NCBI RefSeq assembly: GCF_000003605.2 | Contig: NW_003107594.1 | Location: 1 to 34,297 of the forward strand | DNA: 34,297 bases | Reading direction: 5' to 3' | DNA from: Saccoglossus kowalevskii | Taxonomy: Eukaryota; Hemichordata; Enteropneusta; Harrimaniidae | Part shown: in pieces, positions 1 through 10,266 of the stretch | How the letters are laid out: each line of letters starts with the position of its first letter | Numbering within the stretch: position 1 is the stretch's first letter | Notes under the pieces: generated by a model | Seen by the model: the letters and a program-made list of their open reading frames with translations, nothing else | Told to the model about the DNA's origin: nothing | Databases searched by the model: none | Translations under genes and position numbers: made by a program

Positions 1-1636
1 TAGCCATGGAGTGTACACTGTATAGTGACTGAAATTGGGAAGCCATGGGAGTATGCACGATTTAGTGACTGGCATTGGGTAGCCATGGGAGTTTACACAG
101 TATAGTGACTGATATTGGTTAGCCATGGGAGTATACACATTATAGCTTCTGATACTGCGTAGCCATGGGAGTTTACACAGTATAGTGTCTGATATTGGGT
201 TGCCACGCTAATATTCACAATATAGTGTCTGATATTGGGTAGCCAAGGGAGTATACACATTATAGTGACTGATATTGGGTAGCCATGGGAGTATACATAA
301 TATAGTGACTGACATTGTGTAGACATGGGAGTATACTTAGTATAGTGACTGATATTGGGTAGCCATGTGAGTATACTTAATATAGCGACTGACATTAGGT
401 AGCCATTGGAGTATACACAGTAGAGTGACATACATTGGGTAGCCATGGTAATGTACACCGTATAGTGACTGACATTGGACAGCCATGTGAGTATACACTG
501 TTTAGTGACTGACATTGGGTAGCCATGGAGTATACACAGTATAGTGACTGACATTGGATAGCCATGTGAGTATGCACAATATAGTGACTGACATTTGGTA
601 GCTATTGGAGTATACACAGTATAGTGACTGATATTATGTAGCTATGGGAGTATACTCAGTATAGTGACTGACATTAGGTTGCCATGGAGTATACACAATG
701 TTGTGTCCGATATTGGGTAGCCATGGGAGTATACACAATATAGTGACTAACAATGTGTAGCCATGGGAGAATACACAGTACAGTGACTGATATTTGGTAG
801 CCATGGGTGTATACTTAGAATAGTGACGGACATTAGGTAGCCATGGGATTATACACACTGTGATTGACTTTGGGTAGCCATGGGCGTATACACAATACAG
901 TGACTGACTTTGGGTAGCCATTGGAGTATACTCAGTATAGTGACAGACATTCGGTAGCCATGGGAGTATACACAATACAGTGACTGATATTATATTGCCA
1001 TGGGAATATACACAGTATAGTGACGGACATTGGGTAGCCATGGGAGAATACACAATATAGTGACTGATATTTGGTAGCCATGCGAGTATACACAGTATAG
1101 TGACTGATATTAGGTTGCCATTGAGTATACACAATATAGTCACTGATATTGGGTAGCCATGTGAGTATATATAGTTTAGTGACTGACATTTGGTAGCCAT
1201 GGAAGTATACACAATACAGTGACTGACATTGGGTAGTCATGGGAGTATACACAGTTTAGTGACTGATATTCGGTAGTCATGGGAGTATACAGCGTATAGT
1301 GACTGACATTGGGTAGCCATGGGATTATACACAATATAGTGTCTGATATTAGGTAGCCATGGGAGTATACACAGTATAATGAATGACATTGGGTAGCCAA
1401 ATGATTATAATATAGTGACTGATATTAGGTAGCCACGGAGTATACAGCGTATAGTGACTGACATTGTGTAGCCATGGGAGTATACACAGTATAGTGTCTG
1501 ATATTAGGTAGCCATGGAGTATACACAGTATAGTGACTGAAATTGGGAAGCCATGGGAGTATGCACGATTTAGTGACTGGCATTGGGTGGCCATGGTAGT
1601 TTATACAGTATAGTGACTGATATTGGGTAGCCATGA
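1..1636. repeat. 40-bp minisatellite, about 40 copies
   Basis: This is a head-to-tail array with a unit of about 40 bp. The recognisable core is gtagccatgggagtatacac followed by agtatagtgactgatattgg. Copies differ by scattered substitutions and 1-bp indels. The array is truncated by the left edge of the window and ends abruptly inside a gtagccatg core near 1636. Positions 1-120 closely match 1509-1628 (offset 1508 bp), including rare variants such as gaaattgggaagccatggga, so a longer higher-order unit exists. Open frames across it carry frequent stops and vary freely, so I do not regard them as coding. Confidence 0.97.
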
Positions 1637-4076
1637 TTGCAAAGAAATGTCGAACTTCGCAGTTGTTGTTTTGTGATGGCGAGTTTTTATTACACAAATG
1701 GTACATGATTATGTGACGTCGTGTTTATCCGGATTGTATGTATATATGGAAAAATCATTTCTTCTACGGAAAAACGTGACTAGGTCTGATCACACTGATA
1801 TTCCGTACATGGTTTCTCAGTGTGAGACTCTATGTGTTTTTCAACATGTGTTACATTTCAATTAATTTTCAGTGTTAGATGTAAGTTTTATACATCTGCA
1901 TGCAACAATGTGTTACCATTTCAATTATATATTCATAGTCTGAGTCGTAGTCAGGTAATATATTCGAAGTATAATTCGACCCGGGTCTTTGACATGTGAT
2001 ACGAATAATTATCTGATTTGCGTAGAATTTAATTTTAATTTTAGTTAGTGAATCACTTTATTTTATAAACTATTATATCTATTTTTAATATATTCGGATA
2101 GTTAATCCAAGTGTATACCAACGCATTTAGTTTTTTGCACAAATAGTTTTGGTGTAAAGCTGTGACAACGGCAACAATAATTTCATTGACAATAAGTGGG
2201 TATGTCATCGGGTATGGGTATGCTACGTCATTGTCTTACTATGTGTCTCGTTTATTGATGGTGCGTCTGACGTCACCTGTGGTCGATGTGAAATTTCAGT
2301 ATTGATAAACTAATAAACATCAATAGATGTTCGGAAAACTAACGATGAGCTTGCGTCACAAGGCGACATCCACTGCGCCACGAAGGTGCTGTTTTCGTAA
2401 ATCAACGTAGTTATTTAATTGGTTGAATGTTATAGTGGTTTAAGAGTCAATCATATGATCGTGAATTTTAAATGCGTCAGATCTTAATCTCCCGTGACAT
2501 ATCGGTTTAAATTTGAATTATGAACTTGTCGACAAGAAACACTGCGATAAAGTCTTCCCGCTTTTAACATTTAAAAATTCCTTCGTTTTTTTTTTGGGGG
2601 GGGGGGGTGCTGAATATAACTGTTTTGATAAGAAAATTCAGAAATAGATTAAGAATAATTCATAACGAAATGTAGTCCATATGCACAACCATGATAATTT
2701 TCATAATTATTGATTACAAAAGACTGTTAAGAAAAAAATCTTGAATTATGACTGAAATAATCAGAATGAAATTACAAACTATGCAGTTTACTTTTTTGAA
2801 ATGCTATAATTTTCTCCAACAAAATGAAAGAATTTCATAATGTCGAAAACGAAATGTCTTTATCGTAGTGTTAGTGCCATTGTATTGACATAAAATACTT
2901 CGTTTTAGCATTTGGAAGGGAGAATTGGCGCGTAGCTAAATGTTCTTTGATAGTCGCCATGATTCTGTATCAAAACGGAAACACGTGACAGATTGTGTCG
3001 TATACAACAGTGAGTTGTAGCAAAAGGTTGTACCTTATAAACATATTTATATTAATTTGTAAATACCAAGTAGTAAAGTGACTCATTCAAAATGAAAAGC
3101 TTGCTGATTGGAAAATATTGAACTAATTAATATTAATTAGGACTTGTAATGATGTCGCCATATCGTTTCTGGATTAGTCAATTCGAATTCCATCAGTCAT
3201 TTTAATTTATTTGTATAAAATGTTTATAACATCTCCAGTTTATATGTTTTATATCGCTACCACTAACCAATTTCCTTGTATATTTATAAAAGTCAATGGC
3301 AACCGAAAATAAAGTATTACAATGTTATTCCATCGGCCAATAGTTACCCATTTATTCAATTGTTTGTCGTTTACCGATCATTTAAATTGATATCTGTTTG
3401 TTGGTGAAGCAGAACTGTTTTGCTGGAGTCGGTGTTACAGTAGCTAACATGGGTGACAAGTGACAGACGTTAAGGAATAACACCGTGCTTTGTACTATCG
3501 TGAACGTCGTACTTGTGTTGAATGCGTGACGTTACTTGCGTCGATGTTCGATTCGCCATCGCAATGATGATGACATGCGCACAATGGTGCGCAGGATAAC
3601 ACATAATTTATCGACACGTGTTTAACCCAATCAAATCGACCTTTATTACAACAGAAATTTGTATACTCAAAGCACATTCATTAAAAACTCAAATTACAAG
3701 AACGAAATTTTCTTGTATGCTCTGTTTATTTTGCCATGGAATTAAAATAATAAATAAAACCTAATTTGTTACATCGAAAATATATACATATATAAAACAG
3801 ACCTAATAGGGAATTTAGGTACCTGCTACTGTTCACAAATGACATGCATACTACTTCACTGCTGGTCATGCGCAAAGCTTATAGATGTTATCGTGCGTAT
3901 TGTGTACAAATACAGTTCAAAGTCCTGTATTGTCAATCATGTGTCGCCTGACACGAGTGTATTTTTTCGAGTCAAGGGTTATGCCTGACCCGATCAACCT
4001 CTATGCGAAATATATTTTATGGAATATGAAAATAAAATTTCATTTTTGATGTGAATGCCAATTACTTTAGATATGT
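1637..4076. other. Non-coding stretch, includes likely 3' UTR of the peptide gene
   Basis: No convincing gene is visible. There is a homopolymer run of ten T followed by twelve G at 2586-2607, which is likely length-polymorphic. The right-hand part should hold the 3' UTR of the minus-strand peptide gene that ends at 4077. The short open frames here, for example 3677..3495 on the minus strand, have no recognisable features. Confidence 0.6.
3725..3730 (-). promoter_or_regulatory. Candidate poly(A) signal of the peptide gene
   Basis: AATAAA on the minus strand, 346 nt beyond the stop codon at 4077. It is one of the first canonical hexamers after the stop; another lies at 3647..3642. Choosing between them needs transcript data. 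Confidence 0.3.
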
Positions 4077-5090
4077 TTATTCGTCATCGGATGCATCTTT
4101 CTTTCCAAGCAAATCAAAACCACCGACGCCAAAATCCGGTGCTGCTTTCTTTCCAAGGAGATCGAATCCACCAACACCGAAATCTGGTGCTGCTTTCTTT
4201 CCAAGAAGATCAAATCCACCAACACCGAAATCTGGTGCTGCTTTCTTTCCGAGGAGATCGAATCCACCGACTCCGAAATCTGGTGCTGCTTTCTTTCCGA
4301 GGAGATCGAATCCACCGACTCCGAAATCTGGTGCTGCTTTCTTCCCGAGGAGATCGAATCCACCGACTCCGAAATCTGGTGCTGCTTTCTTTCCGAGGAG
4401 ATCGAATCCACCGACTCCGAAATCTGGTGCTGCTTTCTTTCCGAGGAGATCGAACCCACCAACACCGAAATCAGGGGCTGCTTTCTTTCCGAGGAGATCG
4501 AACCCACCAACACCGAAATCTGGTGCTGCTTTCTTTCCGAGGAGATCGAACCCACCAACACCGAAATCTGGTGCTGCTTTCTTTCCAAGAAGATCGAACC
4601 CACCAACACCGAAATCTGGTGCTGCTTTCTTTCCAAGAAGATCGAACCCACCAACACCGAAATCTGGGGCTGCTTTCTTTCCGAGGAGATCGAATCCGCC
4701 GACGCCGAAATCTGGTGCTGCTTTCTTCCCGAGGAGATCGAATCCACCGACGCCGAAATCTGGTGCTGCTTTTTTTCCGAGGAGATCGAACCCACCGACA
4801 CCGAAATCGGGTGCAGCTTTTTTACCTAGAAGATCGAACCCACCGACGCCGAAATCTGGCGCGGCTTTTTTTCCGAGAAGATCGAATCCACCGACTCCGA
4901 AATCAGGCGCTGCTTTCTTTTCATCGCGTTTTCCCGCAGCATGGCTTCTACGTTTACCTGTACCCCTGCAGTAAAACCCAATTGGCTCTAGTTGGTAGTC
5001 AAAGCATGGCTGTGACCGTCTTTTGCTTATTGAATGTCGTGTTTCTAATTTGTTGACGTGGTTTTTTAGTGAGTCTGTAAGGCTTCTTTT
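4077..5090 (-). CDS. Multi-copy amidated neuropeptide precursor, main exon
   Basis: Terminal coding exon, 337 residues plus TAA, opening after a strong acceptor (pyrimidine-rich tract, then ttctcttgcag) in phase 0. In order it encodes: KR and a 20-residue spacer (SLTDSLKN...SIS) ending in KR; SQPCFDYQLEPIGFYCRGT followed by G-KRR; SHAA followed by G-KR; DE; then 17 identical copies of KKAAPDFGVGGFDLLG; and a final KK with acidic tail DASDDE. Each copy would be released by prohormone convertase at KK and amidated through its C-terminal Gly, giving AAPDFGVGGFDLL-amide. The Cys-containing peptide, with 11 residues between its two Cys, would probably form a disulfide loop and also be amidated. 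Synonymous sites vary among copies while the encoded peptide does not. No named neuropeptide family is recognised; the -FDLL-amide end and CRG motif give only vague resemblances. In-frame sequence upstream of 5090 contains a Met but is intron by the splice reading. The signal peptide comes from the exon at 8837..8778. Confidence 0.88.
   Translation of the reverse strand, partial: KRSLTDSLKNHVNKLETRHSISKRRSQPCFDYQLEPIGFYCRGTGKRRSHAAGKRDEKKAAPDFGVGGFDLLGKKAAPDFGVGGFDLLGKKAAPDFGVGGFDLLGKKAAPDFGVGGFDLLGKKAAPDFGVGGFDLLGKKAAPDFGVGGFDLLGKKAAPDFGVGGFDLLGKKAAPDFGVGGFDLLGKKAAPDFGVGGFDLLGKKAAPDFGVGGFDLLGKKAAPDFGVGGFDLLGKKAAPDFGVGGFDLLGKKAAPDFGVGGFDLLGKKAAPDFGVGGFDLLGKKAAPDFGVGGFDLLGKKAAPDFGVGGFDLLGKKAAPDFGVGGFDLLGKKDASDDE
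4104..4919 (-). repeat. 17 x 48-bp coding tandem repeat
   Basis: Seventeen uninterrupted 48-bp units, each encoding KKAAPDFGVGGFDLLG with no amino-acid change. Neighbouring units share synonymous variants. For example, one run uses a plus-strand ccaccgactccg version (about 4263-4425) and the next uses ccaccaacaccg (about 4449-4660). This points to local homogenisation by unequal exchange or gene conversion. Units near 4780-4900, at the 5' end of the exon, are the most diverged at third positions. Confidence 0.95.
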
Positions 5091-5400
5091 CTGCAAGAGA
5101 ATACAAGGAAAATGAGATATCATTAGCAACAATTTTTAACACTCTATTTTTTAACAATAGAGTAACAAAATAAAACACCTTTTCTGGTTTTCGAGGTTAC
5201 ATGATTGTTTAATCACGCGATTTTGAACCACTGGTTACAACAATTAATTTATAAAATGCAATGACCCGTTTTTTTTTCTAGAAAAATTGCCCGGAGCACT
5301 GGCAATTTTGAATTTAAATACCTTAGCCCCGTTCCTTGTGATTCTGAAAAATGTGATGCAGATAAAGGAGTATATGTGTATATGATTATATGGATTAAGT

Positions 5401-6116
5401 GTACGTGTCATTATTGAAATCGAGGATACATGTAATTGAATGATTATATGTATACGTGCCATTGAGTGATCAGAGTACACGTGTCATTGAGTGATCAGAG
5501 TACACGTGTCATTGAGTGAATCAGATTGTATGTGTCATTGAGCGTATGTGAGTATATGTGTCATTGAGTGGATCAGAGCACGCGTGTCATTGAGTGGATC
5601 GGTTTATATGTGTCACTGAGTGGTTCCGGTATAAATATCATTGAGTGGATATGAGCATACGCGTAAGTGAGTGGATCTGAGTATACTTTGCATTGAGTGG
5701 GTCAGAGTACACGTGTCATTGAGTGAATCTAATTATATGTGTCACTGAGTGGATCTTAGTATAAGTGTCATTGAACGGACCAGAGTACGCGTGTCAATGA
5801 GTGGTTAAGGTTATATGTGTCATTGAGTGGATCTAGTTATATGTGTCATTGAGTAGAACTTAGTATAATTTTCATTGAGTGGATCAGAGAACGCGTGTCA
5901 TTGAGTGAATATAATTATAAGTGTCATTGACATTGAGCGGATCAGAGTACGCGTGACATTGAATGGATCTTATTATATGTGTCATTGAGTGGATCTTAGT
6001 ATAAGTGGCATTGGGCGGATCAGATTACGCGTGTCATTGAGTGGTTCAGGTTATATGTGTCATTGAGTGAAAATGAATGCACGTTCCATTGAGTGAAGAT
6101 GAATATACGTGTCATT
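5401..6116. repeat. 26-bp minisatellite within the peptide-gene intron
   Basis: About 27 degenerate copies of a roughly 26-bp unit with core gtgtcattgagtggatcaga followed by gtacac. The copies at both ends are the most degenerate. The array starts about 310 bp upstream, in transcription direction, of the acceptor of the main peptide exon, so it is intronic if the splice model is right. No coding potential is seen. Confidence 0.93.
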
Positions 6117-7774
6117 TACCGATATAGTGATACGATGATATAATGATACGCTCTGAGTATGTCGTTATAGACTAAGGACACTATTTCTCGCGTTAGTTTG
6201 TTTTACTGATTTCCCTTATCCGATATCTAATGCTCGACGAATATAGAGCAGAATATAATTAGGGCGGGGAAAATGTGTATCGATAGTTTATATGCTTCCG
6301 ATCGTGACTAGAAGCAACGTTTTTTTTAATTCGTGACTATTCTAACTATTTATTCTTATTTATTCGCTCTGATCTAAGGATATATTCCCCTCTATGTAAG
6401 AAGATGTAAGTGAATAAATGGTGCCGATTCGTTATTATGGCTAACGACGTATTGACCACTACATGTTTCTAAGTCTCATAGATTGATTTGTGTGTCTCCA
6501 CGTCACCAGAGTATGAATGGAACATCTCAATAATTACACCGCAGCCACCACGAACAAGGTATTCACAGTTGACTGTGGATGCGAGTAAATTTGGCACCAG
6601 TTTAATTGTCACTTCGCATGTGTTAAACTGCGGAAAGCGGAATGTAATGAACGCCCAGACTCCAGTAATTATTAAATGTGTAATACATGTCACTACCAGG
6701 CAATTATCGTGCGATTCACTGATTTTTGTTGCTTAATATAGCTTATGCAAATTGTGCATTAGAGTTTGCTATTTTCAGTGAAAATAATTTAAGGGCATTG
6801 ACTGTTGCCATCGTGTGACATTGAATCAACTGTGAACAGAAAAGAATCGTTTTGTTTGATTTGACTCAAGATTCAAAATTACTTTAAATCAGTGCATCCC
6901 ATTATACACATTTACCAGCTGCCAACAATTAATAAGAGTAGACTTTTAAGTCCAATCTAGTGCTAGTATGTCACAGCAATAATTCTCAAAGTTTGATGTT
7001 TAAATTGCAGGAGAGCGACACGTATTAAACGATAATTTGTTCGGGTACGATTGTTGGAATCTTTTACGTGAATACACAATGACTGTATCAGTTTCTGAAA
7101 TGTCATGTTTAATGAAAAACCTCTGATCAGCAAATATCCCCACTATTTTGGTCATTATTAAATTACAAATGCATATATTCAATATACGTATGTGATTTAT
7201 GCAAGATTACAAGCTACTTCTTTCAAAATAATATAAACATATGATATTTGATGCTTTGAGTTTACATTAAAATACTTTTAATTGGCAGAAACTACGGACA
7301 TCGCTAAATATAAACTTATGATGTGGTGCCGACAGGGATTATCGTTGGAAAACCCGTAGCGTGCTGAAAATAAATACAATAATCCACGGTGTGATCTGAA
7401 AATCTGATTTCCGCAGGAAACGTAGAAATAAATAAACATTATTTGTAATGCCTGAGCAGAATTTTACGCTTCTTGTTAATATTCTGCTGAAATAAATAAC
7501 TTGCTTCGTAATAGGGTGTACCGTGCAAACGACAAAATCCGTTATGCTCTTCCTGTGACAACGCCGCCAAAATGTTTTCAAATTACAATATACCGGGTCC
7601 AGATTGTATGAGTGATTACATATCCAAAGATGCATATATTAGTAGCATCTTTCTCCACACCCGAGTATACCATTTTACAAAACATATATACCAAAATAAG
7701 TTTGTCAAATATATATTGGTTCAACAAAAATATTTTTTGTGAAGATAATGAATGTTTTTATTCGAATGGCGACA
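6117..7774. other. Intronic non-coding stretch
   Basis: Unique AT-rich DNA with no recognised gene. A segment at 6507-6627 is open on both strands and has a fair acceptor (ccgctttccgcag) and a weak donor on the minus strand. Nothing else supports it as an exon, so I leave it uncalled. Confidence 0.5.
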
Positions 7775-7846
7775 CGTATCAATCGTTGTGTCGCTTCGCG
7801 TATCAACCGTTGCGTCTCTCCACGTATCAGACGTTGTATCGTACTC
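7775..7846. repeat. Three 24-bp tandem repeats
   Basis: Three direct copies beginning cgtatcaatcgttgtgtcgc, cgtatcaaccgttgcgtctc and cgtatcagacgttgtatcgt, plus a partial fourth. The patch is GC-richer than its surroundings. The period is a multiple of three, so both strands read as 8-residue repeats, which explains the open frames here. Confidence 0.85.
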
Positions 7847-8036
7847 CGCATCTCGTCCGCGATTCAAGCACACTGTATAAAGTATGAACCGAATGAGATT
7901 TGAATCTAATCTTGTGAAATACGAATTTGTTTTAATTATCTTGGAAATCAAGTTATTTTCGATGTTTTTTAACTCTCCATGCTGGTCATTAACGCCATTA
8001 ATCAAATTGTATACCGCGGATTTTTTAAAATATATT

Positions 8037-8053
8037 TGTGTGTGTGTGTGTGT
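8037..8053. repeat. (TG)n microsatellite
   Basis: Eight and a half TG dinucleotides, uninterrupted. Confidence 0.95.
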
Positions 8054-8777
8054 CTGACGACGGAGAGCTACGGATGTTATACATATATTTCATTTATTTT
8101 TTAGGGTTATATTTGGCATATAACATAATCAACAGCATCCTGTGTCAATACTTTTAACTCATCGAATCATCCTGACTATCAAACTATTCAACGTAAAGAC
8201 GTCATCTAGATTACGAGTTGAGTAAATCAGAGATGGGGTGGCATAGGCGTAAATGAAAAATAGGACCGAGCTGTCATGTGCATTGTTACATATGTTAGAT
8301 ACTTCCATTTTATATTTTGATTTTTCATAATTATCTGAGAAGAACTCTTTGGAACAGATGGAACGTCTCTCACGTACATCATACTAGAAATACGGATGGC
8401 TTCTTATACTAATTCTTGCAATTCAACAACTTCCGATCGACACTTTTGTTCAGTAATGAAATAATGGCTTATGATTATTGGTGCTAACCTCCATTATAAA
8501 CACTGGAAGGTTATTTAGTAAATTGGAATTCTGAATTTCAACGATATTTATTGAAATCGATGACAAACAAAAAATATAAAATTACGTGATTGTGGTCGCT
8601 GATTTTATATTACAAATACATCTTCTTGTACTGTATTCTGATCCGAATGATTCAATTATCCTCCAAATATAATTTATTTTTCAGTTAAAAAAAATTTGAA
8701 TATCGCGAAATCGTAAAGGTGTGAGTACTAAGTAATTAATGATGGAATTGTTTGTACAAATATTGCAATGTACTCAC

Positions 8778-8932
8778 CTGGTCTTCAGCTTTTACAATGA
8801 TAATACAGCATATGGCAAGTATAAGTAAGGTTTTCATGTTTATCGACAGTTACTATTATCCCACACTTTATGTTACGTTGTCGCCTAGCGTTATAGTTAT
8901 TCTCAGTCTACTCCAATATTATATATCTCCGC
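8778..8932 (-). CDS. Signal-peptide exon of the peptide precursor
   Basis: The coding part is 8837..8778 and encodes MKTLLILAICCIIIVKAEDQ, a textbook secretory signal peptide with a short basic N-region, a hydrophobic core and probable cleavage after VKA. It ends exactly at a consensus donor, CAG|GTGAGT, in phase 0, matching the phase-0 acceptor of the repeat exon at 5090. The start codon has A at -3. Upstream of it lie 95 nt of 5' UTR back to a good acceptor (ctgtttgttcattttcag) at 8933-8935. Joining to the downstream exon gives ...VKA-EDQ-KR-SLTD..., so a dibasic site falls right after the signal peptide. The linkage is inferred from strand, phase, a missing signal peptide downstream and this orphan signal peptide upstream. 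The 3.7-kb intron between them contains the 26-bp minisatellite. Confidence 0.8.
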
Positions 8933-9156
8933 CTGAAAATGAACAAACAGTACTTAGTGAGTATGTGCAACACGTGATCACACAGACTGTCTATTTCTTG
9001 GATCGTCTTCCGTAATTAGTCTCTTGTCTGAACAAATAATTTGTGCTACATTAATGCGCAGCCAATTCCACGACGATCATATCATATCGTAGCACAGATA
9101 CTGAAGTGTCTTTAAAATCCATCTGCACGTATGAACTGTATGAACAATTTACTCAC

Positions 9157-9551
9157 TTTGCTAACAGAAAAGGATACAGCTAAGGTAACACAAAAGACAA
9201 AGTCAAATTAAAACGCTAAGCCGGTATCTTTTCAACAGGTAGAGCAATCCATGTAGTTACACTCTTGTACGACGAGTATGGTAACATTTCATTTAGACAT
9301 CAAATATATAGAGCAAATGTATGTGTGATGTCATAGCAAATTAGCATAATTTATTCACATTGTGACGTTACCACTGTATTAGCATATTTTTATTAACGTG
9401 TGGGTGTGAAGGCAATCTACTATACAATCAGTGTTCATTGGCTATGCAATAATTCAAGGCGAATCCAAATACTTGAATCATGAATTTCAAAGAAGCTTAT
9501 TGCAAACACTTGAGAGGGCGGCTTTACAGGTTTGCACAAATGCAGCTGGTC
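9157..9551 (-). promoter_or_regulatory. Possible near promoter and 5' exon of the peptide gene
   Basis: A minus-strand TATATAAAG lies at 9581..9573, and a donor-like CAAA|GTGAGT ends at 9157. Together they could bound a roughly 395-nt untranslated first exon only about 225 bp upstream of the signal-peptide exon. TATA-like strings are common in such AT-rich DNA and the exon has upstream ATGs, so this is the weaker structurally but the closer of two candidate 5' ends; the other is at 29.4-29.6 kb. Confidence 0.22.
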
Positions 9552-10042
9552 CAATATTCGCTGTAAGAGAATCTTTATATAGAATTCAATCGTCATTAAT
9601 CCGAATACATTTCCATGGAAATCCGCAATCTAATTAATTGAAAGCGATCACTTTAAATCAGTTTGACGATCTTCCTTAATGATTAATGCTAACAAACGTT
9701 TACAATAAAAACAACCCTTACACTTTTAAAGTTCCCATTATCGTGTGATTAATATACAATTATGATAAGTCTACATTGTATCACACCAAAATAATATTAA
9801 TTAATTCCATATACGCATACAAGATACGTGAATGCATTTTCATATAAAATTCACATTGACTATCGTTATAAGACTGGGAAAACAATAATTATATGATTCG
9901 GAACACTTTCTAAAACGTTTCTATAATATCCCGAATCTTGAATAGATATTCCATAACATTGAAATAGGTAACATAATTAATGAAAATGTTTCAAATAAGA
10001 AAAACTTAGAAGTAGCTATTTTGCAGTTTGGTAGTACCGAAA

Positions 10043-10255
10043 ATGAGCCAATTGGGAGCGTGTTATCTAGGATGTGTAGTCGGACTCTGGATAAGTTTTC
10101 TTGCGTGGGTCGGCATCGTCCACGAATACTTTAGTTCTAATGGTTCATGTCGAATCTATAATCGGGATTGTCCGGCTTTCGCACCACAGGAACCGGCTGG
10201 CTTATATTTGAGTAGCACGGCTGAACAAGACTATTTTGTTTCATCAAAATCTTAG
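10043..10255 (+). CDS. Small membrane or secreted protein, 70 aa, unknown
   Basis: The ORF starts MSQLGACYLGCVVGLWISFL and carries one strongly hydrophobic segment at about residues 4-27. A polar tail follows with two further Cys (SCRIYNRDC), a Pro-rich APQEP and a Tyr/Ser-rich end. It could be a signal-anchored small membrane protein, or the last exon of a longer plus-strand gene, because a splice-acceptor-like tattttgcag ends at 10026 and the frame stays open back to it. The start has A at -3. The TAG stop is followed after 5 nt by AATAAA, fitting a very short 3' UTR. Local base composition is GC-richer than its flanks. It lies on the strand opposite the peptide gene, inside that gene's intron if the far promoter is used. 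No family is recognised. Confidence 0.38.
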   Translation: MSQLGACYLGCVVGLWISFLAWVGIVHEYFSSNGSCRIYNRDCPAFAPQEPAGLYLSSTAEQDYFVSSKS

Positions 10256-10260
10256 CTAAT

Positions 10261-10266
10261 AATAAA
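10261..10266 (+). promoter_or_regulatory. Poly(A) signal after the 70-aa ORF
   Basis: Canonical AATAAA 5 nt after the TAG of the small membrane-protein ORF. It supports a transcript end here, though AATAAA also occurs by chance in this AT-rich DNA. Confidence 0.35.

Noticed and set aside
93-1706. Several open frames up to 192 codons in the first array
   Set aside because: They are repeat-derived, drift between frames with 1-bp indels, and show no conserved product.
4051-5056. Long plus-strand open frames and a second minus frame across the 48-bp repeat
   Set aside because: They are shadows of the peptide exon. One plus frame looks conserved only because its third positions pair with those of the real frame. 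It shows an amino-acid change where the real frame shows none, and it lacks a signal peptide or splice support.
6488-6736. Overlapping open frames on both strands, with splice-like ends
   Set aside because: Both strands look equally plausible, the donor is weak and no partner exon fits in phase. It does not join the phase-0 acceptor at 5090.
8752-9015. 87-codon plus-strand ORF with hydrophobic segments
   Set aside because: It lies antisense over the signal-peptide exon; its hydrophobicity mirrors the complementary strand and flanking AT-rich DNA.
9431-9637. 68-codon plus-strand open frame with possible acceptor and donor
   Set aside because: There is no ATG start (it opens at a non-standard codon), its phase does not match the 10027 acceptor, and it overlaps the candidate minus-strand 5' exon.
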